64,000 bases of DNA from Pinus tabuliformis (lineage: Eukaryota; Streptophyta; Pinopsida; Pinales; Pinaceae): the NCBI GenBank assembly GCA_031772625.1, contig CM062819.1:1234876955-1234940954 (forward strand). The letters are read 5' to 3'. Below, piece by piece: positions 1 to 10,906 of the stretch. Under the pieces are notes generated by a model that ran no database searches, had not been told where the DNA came from, and saw only the letters and a program-made list of their open reading frames with translations. Both the position numbers and the translations under genes were made by a program. Within the stretch, counting starts at the first letter, position 1. Each line of letters opens with the position of its first letter.

Positions 1-3000
1 TGGTGCTGTGCAACACCATCAAAAAAGGCCCAAGGAGTGGTTTTATCAATAGGTGCAGGTGCAGATGGCCTACGAGGCCGAGGTCTGTTGGGCTCAGGCA
101 GCTCGTGGAATGCTGATATAATCTGAGCTGTTATGTGCGGCCAGCTAGCCACCCTATTATCAAATATGATTCGGTTCCGGGCCAGCCAAATATGCCAGCA
201 AATAAGTAAGGGAAGGCATATAAGTTTTGTGCCATGATGCTGATTACACTAGGTTTCCCAGGCTCGACATAAATTTTCACCCTCCCATTTCCCTGTTAAT
301 TGCAGCGAGGAGGTGACATTTAGCCAGAGATTGATCAGAGTTTCGCAGTGAAGGAATAAGTGCTCGGTTGATTCAGTGGAGTTTTTGCAGAGTACACACC
401 AGTGTGGGCCATGGAAAGAGTGGTGTGATAGTGTATCCCCCGTGGGGACTTTGTTCCTGAGAACACACCAAAAGAATAGTCTAGTTCTCGGAGGCAAAAT
501 GAGCTGCCAAATATTTTTCCACCACAGTACTGTCTGCTCCGGTTGTTTGTGTGATATGAGGTGAAGATAGTCAGCCTTAGGCATATAAATGCCATTTTCT
601 GCTAAGTCCCAGATGAGTTCACCGGGTCCTTCTTTTATACTGATGTGAGATTCACTCAGAGCATTTATGTACTCTAGCCATTCCTAGTGCCAATGAGGGG
701 GAATATCAAGTTGTAGGGCAGATTTCCATCCTTGTGAGAATATAGTAGTATTTGTCTGATCCGCAATGTGAGCCAAGACCTTTATCTCATGAGAGTTTAG
801 GTGCTGGATGAGATCTCTTGGTAGCCTATGTCTTCCACCACCTCCAGTCTAGGGGTCCAGTCCTATACGAGCTTTTGAACCGTCATTAACTCTCCACACA
901 AGGTTGTTCCTGATGCTGGGCAAAGAGTGAAGTAAAGCCTTCCAGACAGATGATATACCAATTCTTGGCTAGCTAGGCAAACAGATCCAATCCATAATTT
1001 GGTGTGGCCAAATGTACTTGTAGTATGTGACATTAGTCCATAAATTCTGCCCAGTCAATAGGATCCAGCCCATTTTTGCAGCCAGGGCTTGTGCAAATAG
1101 AGCTAGGTCTTTGAGTCCCCATCCACCCCATTTTTTTGGCAAAGCAATCTTGTTCCAGCTGACCCATGCAAAAATATTTTTATCTTGTTGGCCATTCCAT
1201 AGGTATCTGCTACAAAGCTGTTGAAGACGAGTCAGTATATTCCTGGGGATCCAAGCTAAAGCCATCCAGAAAATAGGAGTAGCCTCAAGAATGGATTTGA
1301 TGAGCACCAATCTGCCTGCTCTGGATAAGTATCTGTGGCTCCATAATGATAGTTTTTTTCCAGCTTGATGACTAGCCAGACCCAGTCTGCTATCTTTTGA
1401 TTGAGGGGCTTTATCCAAAATCCCAGATATTTGAATCCACGATCTAGAGGGATAGTGCAGTAAGGGAAGTGTTGTTGTGCCAACTGTGACTCCTGAATGG
1501 AAGTGTGGGCTAAGGTTATGGTGGATTTCCCATGATTAGCCAACATGCCTGTAGCTTTCGAGAATAGAGAGAGGATCTTTGAGAAAGTAAGTGAGTCACG
1601 AATGTTGCCATCAAGGAAAATGAGTACATCGTCCACAAATAGGAGATGGGTAAGATAACAGAAATCATTTATCTTGAGACCACATAGATTGCCATCTCTT
1701 TTGGCTTTGGCCAGTAATCTGCTCAGCCCATCCATGACAATCAAAAAGAGTAAGGGAGAGAGTGGACAACCCTGTCTGAGGCCCCGTTCAGCATGGAAGA
1801 AATTGGAGGTGGATCCATTGATAAGAACACTAAAAGTAGGTGTAGATATACATGCCATAATCCAGGTGACGAAAGCATGAGGGAACCCAAGGTGGATAAG
1901 GAGCATCTTGATATAGAGCCAACTGACACGGTCAAAAGCTTTAGCCAGGTCGATCTTAAGAATGATTCCTTTCAGGTGTTTGGTCCATATCGAATGAATG
2001 GCCTCATGAGCCGTGCCAATGGCTTCGTGGATCTGTCGCTGCTCAAGAAATGCAAATTGTTCAGGAGAAATATGGCGAGAAAGGATGGGACGAATCCAGT
2101 TTGCAATGATTTTAGAGATGATCTTGTACAAACAGTTGCATAAGGAATAGGCCTAAAGTCATTGAAAGAGGAGGGGAATCAGATTTTGGAATTAGGGCAA
2201 TGAAAGTAGTATTGACAACATTGTAGATGGATCCAGATGTTCTACATTCTTCCACAAATTTTAACAGGTCATTCCCCAATAGTTCGTAGAAAGCAAGATA
2301 AAATTCAATTGACCATCCATCTGGGCTAGGGCTTTTGTCTTTTTTGAACCATTTTAAAGTCCCCTCCAGTTCTCCAGAAGTAACAGGTGAGTTGAGCTCT
2401 TCTGCCTCTTCTTCGGTTACAAATCGAGGGAAATGTCCAACAACATTGATAATATCAACAAGATTTGACCCTGGTGGGTTTTGAAAGAGATGCTTGAAGT
2501 GAGTGGATCCAAGATGGGAGAGTTTGTTGAAGGTATCAACTACTCCTCCATTAGGAAGGGGCAAATTACATATAGTGTTTGTGACTTTCCTGCCTTTTGC
2601 ATAGTTCTGAAAAAATCTAGTATTGTTGTCTCTAGCTTTTAACCATATAGCCCTACTTCTGAGACGCCAAGATTCCTCTCTCTTCTTTAAAATCCTAGCC
2701 TTTTTATTTTCTAGCTCAATCAGATGGGATTTTTCCGCAGCAGATGAAAATCCCAGATTGCGATCATCAAACATAGCATTCAGCTCAGACTCAATTTGTG
2801 CTAAGGTGTGATCCTCCCTCAGGTTTTTCTCTTTGGACCAATTGATGGAAAGGTGTTTGAGCTGTGCTAGGTTGTGGCAGAAACCCTTAGTAAAGGAGCC
2901 ATGTCGATCAATAGGGTTTGCCTTCCAAAAATCTATGATCAAATTGATGAATCTGGGATCCTGTAGCCAAACATGATTAAATTTGAAAGGAGCTTTTGGT

Positions 3001-3713
3001 TTGGGGTGGGGACCCTTTATTTCAAGGTAAATGGGAGAGTGGTCCGAGATACCCCCATAACCCACCCATTGTTTTAGGTGGTGCAATTGATTCAATAGTG
3101 GAACCTTTATCAAGAATCGATCTAACCTTCTAGCTAATGCAGCTTCCCCCACCCTTCTATTTCGCCAGGTAGGTAGTGGCTTGTTCATGGGAATATCCAC
3201 CAGGCTGTGCTGTTCCAAGATATTCGTCATGAAACTAGTAATAGGATCCACTTGTGCATGTGACCCCCATGATTCCCCGAATCCCAAGGAGAAATTGAGA
3301 TCACCCCCAATAATAATGTGATCAGGGGATACAATTGAGAGATTTAGCAGATGTTGCCAGAAGGTTTCTCTCTGATGGCAAGGTCCGTATATATTGATGA
3401 CCCTCAGGTTAAGGCTGAGCTCCGCCGAGAAAAAATCCATCCCAATGAAACTGGGTCCTCCCTAGGATGCTATAACCTTGATGGAGCGAGGATTGTGCCC
3501 AATGGCTAAGCCCCCCGAACGGCCTGAAACATCAATGGCAGAAAATTGCCATCCAGGAAGTAGAGAGGCTAAAGTGCTGGTAATAATGTCGGCCTCTCCT
3601 AGGGTCTCTTGCAACATGATGATATCAGTAGGCTCAACCTCAAACAGACAGCACAAGGCTAGTTTCTTGGAGGCACTAGCCATGCCTCTACAATTGAATG
3701 ATAGGCATTTCAT
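1..3713 (-). pseudogene. LINE ORF2: endonuclease-RT-RNase H polyprotein, broken
   Basis: This is the target-primed reverse transcription polyprotein. The APE-type endonuclease starts at 3713 (KCLSFNCRGM, MLQET) and continues with INIYGP, GGDLN and SDHSP. The reverse transcriptase shows IALIPK, AFDRVSW, GLRQGCPLSPLLF and the catalytic FVDD box near 1630. A zf-RVT domain lies at 250-584 (WCVLC, HLFLHC). The RNase H domain begins with WAFFDG at about 11-28 and runs off the window. In-frame TAG stops lie at 3462-3464, 969-971, 849-851, 684-686 and 249-251. Frameshifts lie at about 2140-2180 (two close together) and about 1400-1420. The family call is firm; function is lost. Confidence 0.92.
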
Positions 3714-5584
3714 GGGGGAACCCGGCCCGGGGTATACAGTGCTCTAAGAACCCCTTCCATAGTGGATTGTCTTCTAGAGGCAACCTCTGCCCCAGCCATT
3801 TGAATGGCTTTTGAGAGGTTTGATTTCCTTCCACGAGCTGTTAAGATGATCAATCCAGGTTGAGCGAGGCCCAAACCTGTGGGGAGAGTCGGGAGGCCAT
3901 CAGAGTGTGAGCGGAAGCGAAGGTTGTAGTTGTGGGATGTTATCCTCCCGCTAGAGGTAGGGGAGGTGGAGGTAGATGATGATGTGGGTAAGGATGGGGC
4001 AGTGGTAGCAATAGTGGGGAGAGGCGAAGTCATAGTGCAGTGAGCCATCAGAGCATGTATGGTAGATGAAATATGAGAGGTGCAGAAAGCAAAAGAGGAA
4101 GGGCAAGAGGTCAGAGAAATACCCGAGATTTTTGCGGCCTCTGCTGCTGCACGAGCTCTCGTAATTGGAGGTGATGGCGTTCGATACTTTTCTGTGTCCG
4201 TCCTTGGAGGGCTTTTGCTGACCGATGCCTGTGGAGCCGAAATTGGTGTGCGATTATGTGTAGATGCAACAGGCCCCATAGATGTAGGAGGTGCTCTTGG
4301 TGGATCTTCTGGTTTTTTAATAAGTGGACAATCCTTATAGATGTGCCCAACTTTGTGGCATCTTCTACACCTAAAAGGAACACCTTCATAATCTAGAATC
4401 TGTACTTGGGTGTATTTCCCCCATTGTAGAGTGATATTTTCTTCCAAACCTTCTCGCGTATCCAGGTGAACTAGGATGCGAGCTAGGGTTCGATTTTTTG
4501 ATTGAACAAAAGTTCTATCGTGATCTAGGTAAGTACCAAGGGCATTTCCAATCCTGATGAAGACCTCCTCACACCAGTACTGCAGAGGAAGCCTAGGCAA
4601 ACGAACCCACAGAGGCCCCGCCCCAATCTGCTCCCGCTCCGGGTCGAATAGGGGGCTCCAACGCTTGAGGAGGACAGGAGCCATCTCGATATGCCAATAC
4701 CTAGTGAGGACTAGATCTGTGTAATTTTCCTTGGCAAAATGGAGTGAAAACCATCCCCTAGGTAGAACCTGTACCTCAAGTAGTTCTTTTAGCATGCTTC
4801 CCCAAATTTCATGAACCCATAAGGTGAGTCGATTCACAGAGTATGCTCTGCCTCGAACATGTCCAACCAGCACAGTACTTGCCATGTAAGCTGCCTCACC
4901 AATAGCCGAACCCTCGCCAAAATGGATGGTGATGTCCTTTGTGGTGGCTTTCACACACTTGGTCTTCCGCTTCCCGGTCCTTGGTGTCGATGGATGGTCC
5001 GTTAACGGGTCCGGAGAGTTAGTGCCTTCCTGTGAAGTATGGACCGCTGATTTGACCTTCACCGTAGGGGTTTCAAAGCATCCCAATGGAGAATTTGCAG
5101 AGATGTTAGGGTTTTTTCCACAGGATGCCGGGATGTCCTCAGGCAATGCCGAATGCAGTGTAGCTCTAGACGGATGGAGATGGCTTAACGGCGGATGTAG
5201 TTCGAAAGTAGGCGATGGCGGGGTATTGGTAGAGAGGATATGTAGGGTTCCCGGTGATAATGGGGGGCAGTCAAGTCCTGAAGAGTCAATAGATAAGGAC
5301 CCAAAAACCAACGGGGATGTGCTGAGACTAGGTAAAGATACCACCGGTGAAGTGCTAGACGGAACAGAGACAGGCAGAGAAGGTGAATCAGAAACCGACA
5401 AGGTGAAATGAGGGTTTCTGAATATTACCCGGTCGGGGAAAGGTTCCTCGGAATAATCGAGATCCTCAGTCTCCATGATATCGCCCATGCTGGATGTTGT
5501 TAACCGTTGGCAGATGGCGACAGCTTCAGGAGTAACTGCTGAACGGATACAATCGGTCGACCGGGTACACTGGTGGTGAGTCAT
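3710..5584 (-). CDS. LINE ORF1: gag-like nucleic-acid-binding protein
   Basis: This 624-residue open frame should encode the RNA-binding ORF1 protein that packages LINE RNA. Residues about 1-200 are low-complexity and rich in Ser, Pro and Thr. Residues about 225-400 resemble the DUF4283 domain of plant LINE ORF1 proteins, with recognisable stretches such as GAGPLWVRLPRLPL. A CCHC zinc knuckle (CRRCHKVGHIYKDC) follows at about residues 403-416. The C-terminal 200 residues are again Ser/Pro/Thr-rich and basic. The start is the first ATG after the leader. The stop overlaps the ORF2 start in an ATGA. It is unusually intact compared with the damaged ORF2, and I saw no internal stop. Confidence 0.85.
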   Translation of the reverse strand: MTHHQCTRSTDCIRSAVTPEAVAICQRLTTSSMGDIMETEDLDYSEEPFPDRVIFRNPHFTLSVSDSPSLPVSVPSSTSPVVSLPSLSTSPLVFGSLSIDSSGLDCPPLSPGTLHILSTNTPPSPTFELHPPLSHLHPSRATLHSALPEDIPASCGKNPNISANSPLGCFETPTVKVKSAVHTSQEGTNSPDPLTDHPSTPRTGKRKTKCVKATTKDITIHFGEGSAIGEAAYMASTVLVGHVRGRAYSVNRLTLWVHEIWGSMLKELLEVQVLPRGWFSLHFAKENYTDLVLTRYWHIEMAPVLLKRWSPLFDPEREQIGAGPLWVRLPRLPLQYWCEEVFIRIGNALGTYLDHDRTFVQSKNRTLARILVHLDTREGLEENITLQWGKYTQVQILDYEGVPFRCRRCHKVGHIYKDCPLIKKPEDPPRAPPTSMGPVASTHNRTPISAPQASVSKSPPRTDTEKYRTPSPPITRARAAAEAAKISGISLTSCPSSFAFCTSHISSTIHALMAHCTMTSPLPTIATTAPSLPTSSSTSTSPTSSGRITSHNYNLRFRSHSDGLPTLPTGLGLAQPGLIILTARGRKSNLSKAIQMAGAEVASRRQSTMEGVLRALYTPGRVPP

Positions 5585-5597
5585 GCTGCAGTAAAAC

Positions 5598-5618
5598 TAG
5601 GGTTTTTACCCTAAACCC
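5598..5618. promoter_or_regulatory. Telobox-like motif in LINE 5' leader
   Basis: ACCCTAAACCC lies at 5608-5618 and an inverted CTAGGGTTTT at 5598-5607, about 15-35 bases upstream of the ORF1 ATG on the minus strand. Teloboxes (AAACCCTA) are known plant promoter elements of growth-related genes. A role here is inference, and chance occurrence is possible. Confidence 0.35.
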
Positions 5619-5976
5619 TTGTTGATTCTCCTAATCTTGCGTTCCATCTCCATGTATTAACATTCAACAAACTCGCATCTCATCGTAACTAATGTTTAGC
5701 ATTGCAATGTCAAAAAATTTCACGCAAATTTTATGTAAGGCAAGAACTAATTGCCACTACCCAACCATAGATGTCATTGCTAATGCAATGACATAATAAA
5801 GAAGTTTATTATGTATAATGTTTGGATATTAAATATTAGCAAACTGTTTAAGAATAATTTGATTAATGTATTAGTCATGTGTTATTAGTGTTTCTCTTTA
5901 GTATAATTTTGTATTTGATTTATTCTATTTTTCTTTTTATTATGTGTATAGATGATATGACAATTAGGATATCATT

Positions 5977-6082
5977 GTGCCCAGAGACACATTCTACAAC
6001 TCAGTATGAGGGGATGTGTAAGTATCTTTGTGCTCAGAGGCAAATTCTACAACCTAGTATGAGGGATGTGTAAGTGTGTCAT
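5977..6082. repeat. Two tandem copies of a 53-bp unit
   Basis: The unit runs from GTGCCCAGAG through TTCTACAAC and GGGATGTGTAAG, and repeats 53 bases later with a few substitutions. Confidence 0.8.
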
Positions 6083-6896
6083 GTCTCCAATAAAATAATA
6101 GTAAAAATTAATGTGGGCCCAACACAAAAATGAAAATAACCAGATATAAAAAAAAATACAATAGAATTCAACATCCTGCTCCAAAATCTTTTAATATTTC
6201 TCTTAACTAAATATTTGTAAAATATGTCTTTAAAAGTAAAAACCATATCCTATAGATATATTAAAATATTTAAAGACAATATTTCTGTGTCAAACATGTA
6301 ATATTTGAAAATATAAATTTGATATAGTTTTATTATAAATTTTGTTATGGTGCCTTGTAAAAACATCATTAAATTTAATATTACTATTAAAAGATTATTA
6401 TTAATATTAATATATTAATATTATTAGATTTAATAAATTTGGATTAATAATTTGAGGAAAGGTTTGCATCTCAGGGGATTTGATCCCTCTCGGCGCTCAT
6501 GATAGATCCGAAGTTAAATAGATCTAGACTAGTTGATATCCACAATAATTGATCTACGCCTTATTAGCTTATTGTTTCATGGTTTTTATTTAAAAAGCAT
6601 GGAGAGTCGTTTGTTGGTGACCCTTAATGTTAATGTTAATGTGATGTTACATGATGAAAATTATTGTACTAGATGGAAGCATTCTTAGCGATACAAGTAT
6701 TTTGTTGTTTTAAAAATGTTTCCCTCTTTAATAGTTTTACTGTGTAAATCTTATTGTCTTTATCTTCAATTTATGTAAGTTACTTATGAGTGGCATTCAT
6801 CTTGTAATTTTTCACATAAAATTTCCAATATAATATCAAAATTGATTTAGAATGGATCACTATATGAATTACCATCTATCTTCATACCTTCTAATT

Positions 6897-7285
6897 AAAA
6901 AAATAAGAGAAATTAACTTGCAAAGCCTATTTTAAAAACAAGTATAACCACCCTTCCCTGGTTAACTTCTCAAGTAAACCATTGTAAAAAGATGCAATCA
7001 AATAAAAGTTATATTTTTAAAAGCTTTTAGTTTATTTTTGCAAAAAAAATAAGAGAAATTAACTTGCAAAGCCTATTTTAAAAACAAGTATAACCACCCT
7101 TCCCTTGTTAACTTCTCAAGTAAACCATTGTAAAAGGATGCAATCAAATAAAAGTTATATTTTTAAAAGCTTTTAGTTTATTTTTGCAAAATGTGTAAGA
7201 TGTAAACTATTGTAAAAAGATGCAATAAAAAAAAAGGTTATATTTCTAAAAGCTTTTAATTTATTTTTGCAAAATGTGTAAGATT
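6897..7285. repeat. 146-bp tandem repeat, about 2.5 copies
   Basis: The block starting AATAAGAGAAATTAACTTGC recurs at an exact 146-base spacing with almost no change. A third, partial and more diverged copy runs from about 7200 to 7285. The third copy has drifted more than the first two, which suggests an early partial duplication followed by a recent one. Confidence 0.88.
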
Positions 7286-7598
7286 GTGCGATAGTTTCAT
7301 ATATTTTGTGAAAGTAAGATTATAACATTTTTTCAACCACCATAAAACTAATAGGCTTTATTAATTTCTTGACAATTTTAAGAACTTCAACTCATCCTTC
7401 CTATTTTAATGATTATGCAAAATTTTTACTTGGATATGATTATGCAAAATACTATCACTCATATTACATTAAAATATTTATCAAATTATAATAATTTATA
7501 TTAACATTTACGTTGTATTAAAATGTAATCATTACTTGCCCCATAACCAACTTTTTGTTAGAGTGTGAAATTGTTTCATGAGCATATTTTCCCTTTGT

Positions 7599-7755
7599 CT
7601 TTATTAATTTTATTCATGTATAATTTATGGTATTTTTTATGTAATAATTTTATTTAGGTGTAATTTATCTTTATTAATTTTATTCAAGTATAATTTATGG
7701 TATTTTTTTATATGGTAATTTTATTTATGTATCATTTACGGTTTTTTTATATGGT
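7599..7755. repeat. 70-bp AT-rich tandem repeat, about 2.2 copies
   Basis: CTTTATTAATTTTATTCA recurs at 7599 and 7669, each followed by a TATAATTTATGGTAT-like tract. A partial third copy continues to about 7755. Confidence 0.7.
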
Positions 7756-8020
7756 ATCTAGAAATTGTTTATAATTAATTATAATTAAACTCTTCACACC
7801 TTTTAAATATTAAATATCTTCTAAAATGACTCTTTTAATTTATCTAGTAAAATTAAATCATTAATTTAATATATTATAATAGTATTAGAAATTAAACCAA
7901 ATTCAATTAAATTTACAATCAATAAAAATTTAATGTATAAAGTCCTCAATACATAAATATTTTAAACAATTATTCACAATAATTAAATCTACATCGTTGC
8001 AATATAGTTTAAATAAGGTA

Positions 8021-8068
8021 TGGTTTAAACAAGGTAAGATTATATGGTTTAAACAAGGTAAGATTATG
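8021..8068. repeat. 24-bp tandem duplication
   Basis: TGGTTTAAACAAGGTAAGAT is repeated twice in tandem with 24-base spacing. Confidence 0.8.
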
Positions 8069-8308
8069 ATTGAATCATTAACTTCATGTACCAAATCCAT
8101 GTCCTAAAAAATTAGAACTTAAAATTGTGTCTCTCCTAATTAGAGCATATGAAATAAGTATTTAACAAGATTACAACATATGAATTAGAACATTCAAAGA
8201 TTATGTCGACCATGAATTAAGGCATAAGGTAAATGTTGGAGTATGTAATTCTCACTTGTCTTATGTGTATGTGTATGATCGTATTTGATTGTCAGGATTA
8301 TTAGTCAT

Positions 8309-9130
8309 TTGAATTTTTGATCGGAGAACCCACAGTAATAGAGTTTTTACACCAACGTTTCGAATCCCAAATGGGATCCATCATCAGGGAAAAGAGAAAG
8401 ATGATCAGAGAAAGATGATAAAAGAAGAAGAGCGAGATGGAGGAATAAATACTCATGAGGGAGGAAAGAAAATTAAAGGCAAAGCACAGGTCGGCAGGAA
8501 ACCTAATTTTAATTTTAATTTTGATTTTAATTTTAATTTTAATCTTATTTATTTAATATTTTAAACCTTATAATTTTAATTCTAATTTTGATTAAATTTT
8601 TTTTTTAATAAATTAATCTTTATTTATTTAATATTTTAAAACCTTATTTTATTTTTAATTTTGATTTTAATTTTGATTATAATTTTAATAAATTAATCTT
8701 ATTTATTTAATATATTAAATAAATAAGATTAATTTATTAAAATTATAATAAAATTAAAAATAAAATAAGGTTTTAAAATATTAAATAAATAAAGATTAAT
8801 TTATTAAATTTTTTTTTTTTTAATCAAAATTAGAATTAGAATTATAAGGTTTAAAATATTAAATAAATAAGATTAAAATTAAAATTAAAATTAAAATTAA
8901 AATCAAAATTAAAATTAAAATTAGGTTTCCTGCCGACCTGTGCTTTGCCTTTAATTTTCTTTCCTCCCTCATGAGTATTTATTCCTCCATCTCGCTCTTC
9001 TTCTTTTATCATCTTTCTCTGATCATCTTTCTCTTTTCCCTGATGATGGATACGTTGGTGTAAAAACTCTATTACTGTGGGTTCTCCGATCAAAAATTCA
9101 AATAACACAAACCACAGATCTCTGAAATCC
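8309..9130. mobile_element. Near-palindromic insertion, Penelope-like or foldback element
   Basis: Two arms of about 400 bp are inverted copies of each other around a centre near 8712/8713 with no spacer. The outer halves are unique sequence (for example CCTGCCGACCTGTGCTTTGC). The inner halves are AATTTT-rich. The flanking ATTATTAGTCAT at 8297-8308 and 9131-9142 is a perfect 12-bp target duplication. The right arm is about 25 bp longer at its outer end. The right arm has also lost about 20 bp of a hammerhead-like motif that the left arm keeps. Variable-length target duplication, inverted repeats and a hammerhead-like core are all known for Penelope-like retroelements; a foldback MITE is the alternative. 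No reverse transcriptase is present. Confidence 0.6.
8346..8390 (-). ncRNA. Hammerhead-ribozyme-like core
   Basis: On the minus strand CTGATGA (8381-8387) is followed by one extra T. Next come a 7-bp helix (GGATCCC / GGGATTC, one G-U pair) with an ATTT loop, and then GAAAC (8357-8361). This is the layout of the hammerhead core with stem II. Stem III can form only weakly (ACG/TGT around a 4-base loop, giving a GTA cleavage triplet) and stem I pairs poorly. Activity is therefore not supported; it may be a relic. Confidence 0.45.
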
Positions 9131-9418
9131 ATTATTAGTCATTATTAGGTTGAGTTAACTCTCTACATAGAGAGTTTGTTCCTAGTTTGTATGAGGTTGT
9201 TTTGGCCTAGTTGGATGTGAGAGATTCTCTCCAACTATTTAGCTTCCTATATTGGTGTGTGTTTGAGATATTCTCTCAACTAAGTGATTGTGTCCAAGAT
9301 AGTTTTCCTATTTTGAAACAACATTATTGCGTATTTACATTTCTACTATTACATCGGTTAATGTACAACACCCACCACATTATTTTGTGTGTAATAATTC
9401 TACTCTCCCATCTTAATA

Positions 9419-9433
9419 TGGTATCAAAGTAGG
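9419..9433 (+). other. Primer binding site, initiator tRNA-Met type (degenerate)
   Basis: TGGTATCAAAGTAGG differs at two positions from the common plant TGGTATCAGAGCAGG site complementary to initiator tRNA-Met. It lies just after the old LTR. Confidence 0.65.
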
Positions 9434-10906
9434 ACTAGACTTAACTCCCTCATAGGAAAGCCCAATAATATTTAGGGAGAATAGAGTAGTGTGTTGTGAG
9501 CGTTTTTTTGTCCATCACATAAACCTACTATGTGGAAGCCATGAGTTGCCAACCTTTATGGAGGGAGGCTATGCATACCTTAGTAAAGGAGTCGTTTTGT
9601 TTTCCATTTGTATTATTGCTATCATTGTCCAATTGCATTGTTGCTAAAGTTGTATTGAACTATTAGCCAAAGTAAAAGAGAATCATGAGTGCTCTATACA
9701 GGTGCTTGTGAGAGTTATTGATGATGTGGAATGAAGAAGTGTGTGCTCCAGAGAAAGAAATTAGAGTATCATGGGACCTTACGATTATGGGTGTCTTGTT
9801 GTGTAAGAGAGTTGAAGAGGCTACATTAGTGGTTAAGGAAATGCAACGTTCAAGAAGAGGTTCGAGCATGTATCAGATTGACATACCATAACATTCCCTT
9901 GAGGCAGAGCATGTTATCGATTGTGAAATTTTTGTCACTGTAGAAGATGATAATGGGAGCGACAATGGTAATAATGGAAATGGTAGCAGTAGAAACATTC
10001 TAGAAACATTTTACATAAATGGTGGCTTAAATTTGCTTGAGGCTTGGATAATCATAACTTCTGCCAAGCATTGTCTACTACAATAGATCATTGTGATCAC
10101 CCTTCTATAGAGAGCCTTGTTTTTAGCAATAGCAATGGTAAAGGTATTCCTTGTATTAAAAAACAACAACTATGGAGTTTAGAGAGAAACCATTGGTAGC
10201 TTTTGCATCATTCAATTAGACAAAAGTTTTGGTATTAATACAAAGTTGTTGTATCTTCCTCTCATCAACCTTCTCTTAGTGGAGTTTAGGGTAACAAAGT
10301 TGTTGTTTTTGCAAGGAAACTAGTCACTACTCTCGAGGAGTTTTTGGGAATTCCATCTTTGGCTACAAATCTTGAGGAATAATGAGCATCACAAAGAGAA
10401 GAATAAAAAAACCATGTGAGAATGTCATTTCAATCTCATTATTTTCTGTTGCATCTGTTTGTTCCATCATATTGTCCAAGCTTTCTTGTAGTAGATTGGT
10501 TTAGGACAAGAAAACTCAAGAGGAAAATAGCATATGTTATAAGTTCAATACCAATAATAGTGGATCCATATCATTTCTTTATTTGGAGTTCAGACGTTTA
10601 ATAATCATAACCACAATGAAGGGGGATTAGAATTCTTGTGAGTGTAGTGGAGCCACGAGAGCTCGCTACCAATGTTGAGAATTATCCATTGATTTTGGAG
10701 AGGAATCTCCACTAAGACAACCACTGTGAGATAATAGACACAGATGCCATGGCTACATCTTTGGAAACTAATATATTTTCCTTCTAGCTCTTCATTATTT
10801 TAGTAAGAGTAGTTATGGGGAATGGGAATGCTTTGAGTTACGTGCAACCTTTGAAGGATACAATAATAAATATGGTAAGGGGATGGCTTCATCATCTTGG
10901 ACGATT
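9434..10906. other. Decayed retroelement interior, nothing recognisable
   Basis: The position after an LTR and primer site implies former gag/pol DNA. No frame gives a recognisable gag, protease or reverse transcriptase motif. It ends where the Ty3/gypsy LTR begins, so that element probably landed inside this older one. Confidence 0.5.

Larger units (their letters stand above)
1..5620 (-). mobile_element. L1-type LINE retrotransposon, 3' end beyond window
   Basis: Reading on the minus strand, there is a gag-like ORF1, then an ORF2 with endonuclease, reverse transcriptase, zinc-binding and the start of an RNase H domain. This order is that of plant L1-clade LINEs. The 3' UTR and poly-A tail lie beyond position 1, so neither the target duplication nor full length can be judged. 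The 5' limit near 5620 is estimated: the sequence turns AT-rich and featureless beyond a short leader. ORF1 is open but ORF2 has five in-frame stops and frameshifts, so the copy is dead as it stands. Confidence 0.93.
5621..8233. other. AT-rich intergenic DNA without recognised genes
   Basis: About 2.6 kb of strongly AT-rich sequence with no ORF resembling a known protein. Apart from the short tandem repeats listed separately (5977-6082, 6897-7285, 7599-7755, 8021-8068) I see no element ends or RNA genes. Confidence 0.6.
8234..9410 (+). mobile_element. Old LTR (5' LTR type), split by a later insertion
   Basis: The block starts with TGTTGGAG and ends around CTCCCA, a typical LTR end pair. It is followed within about 10 bases by a tRNA-Met-like primer site at 9419. 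An 822-bp palindromic insertion with a 12-bp target duplication sits inside it, so the original LTR was about 340 bp. No matching 3' LTR is seen in the window and the superfamily cannot be assigned. Confidence 0.6.

Noticed and set aside
4926..5411. 161-codon plus-strand ORF
   Set aside because: Antisense to LINE ORF1, which has clear domain content; composition follows from the ORF1 codons.
6897..7285. CRISPR-like array
   Set aside because: Contiguous 146-bp tandem copies without spacers in plant DNA.
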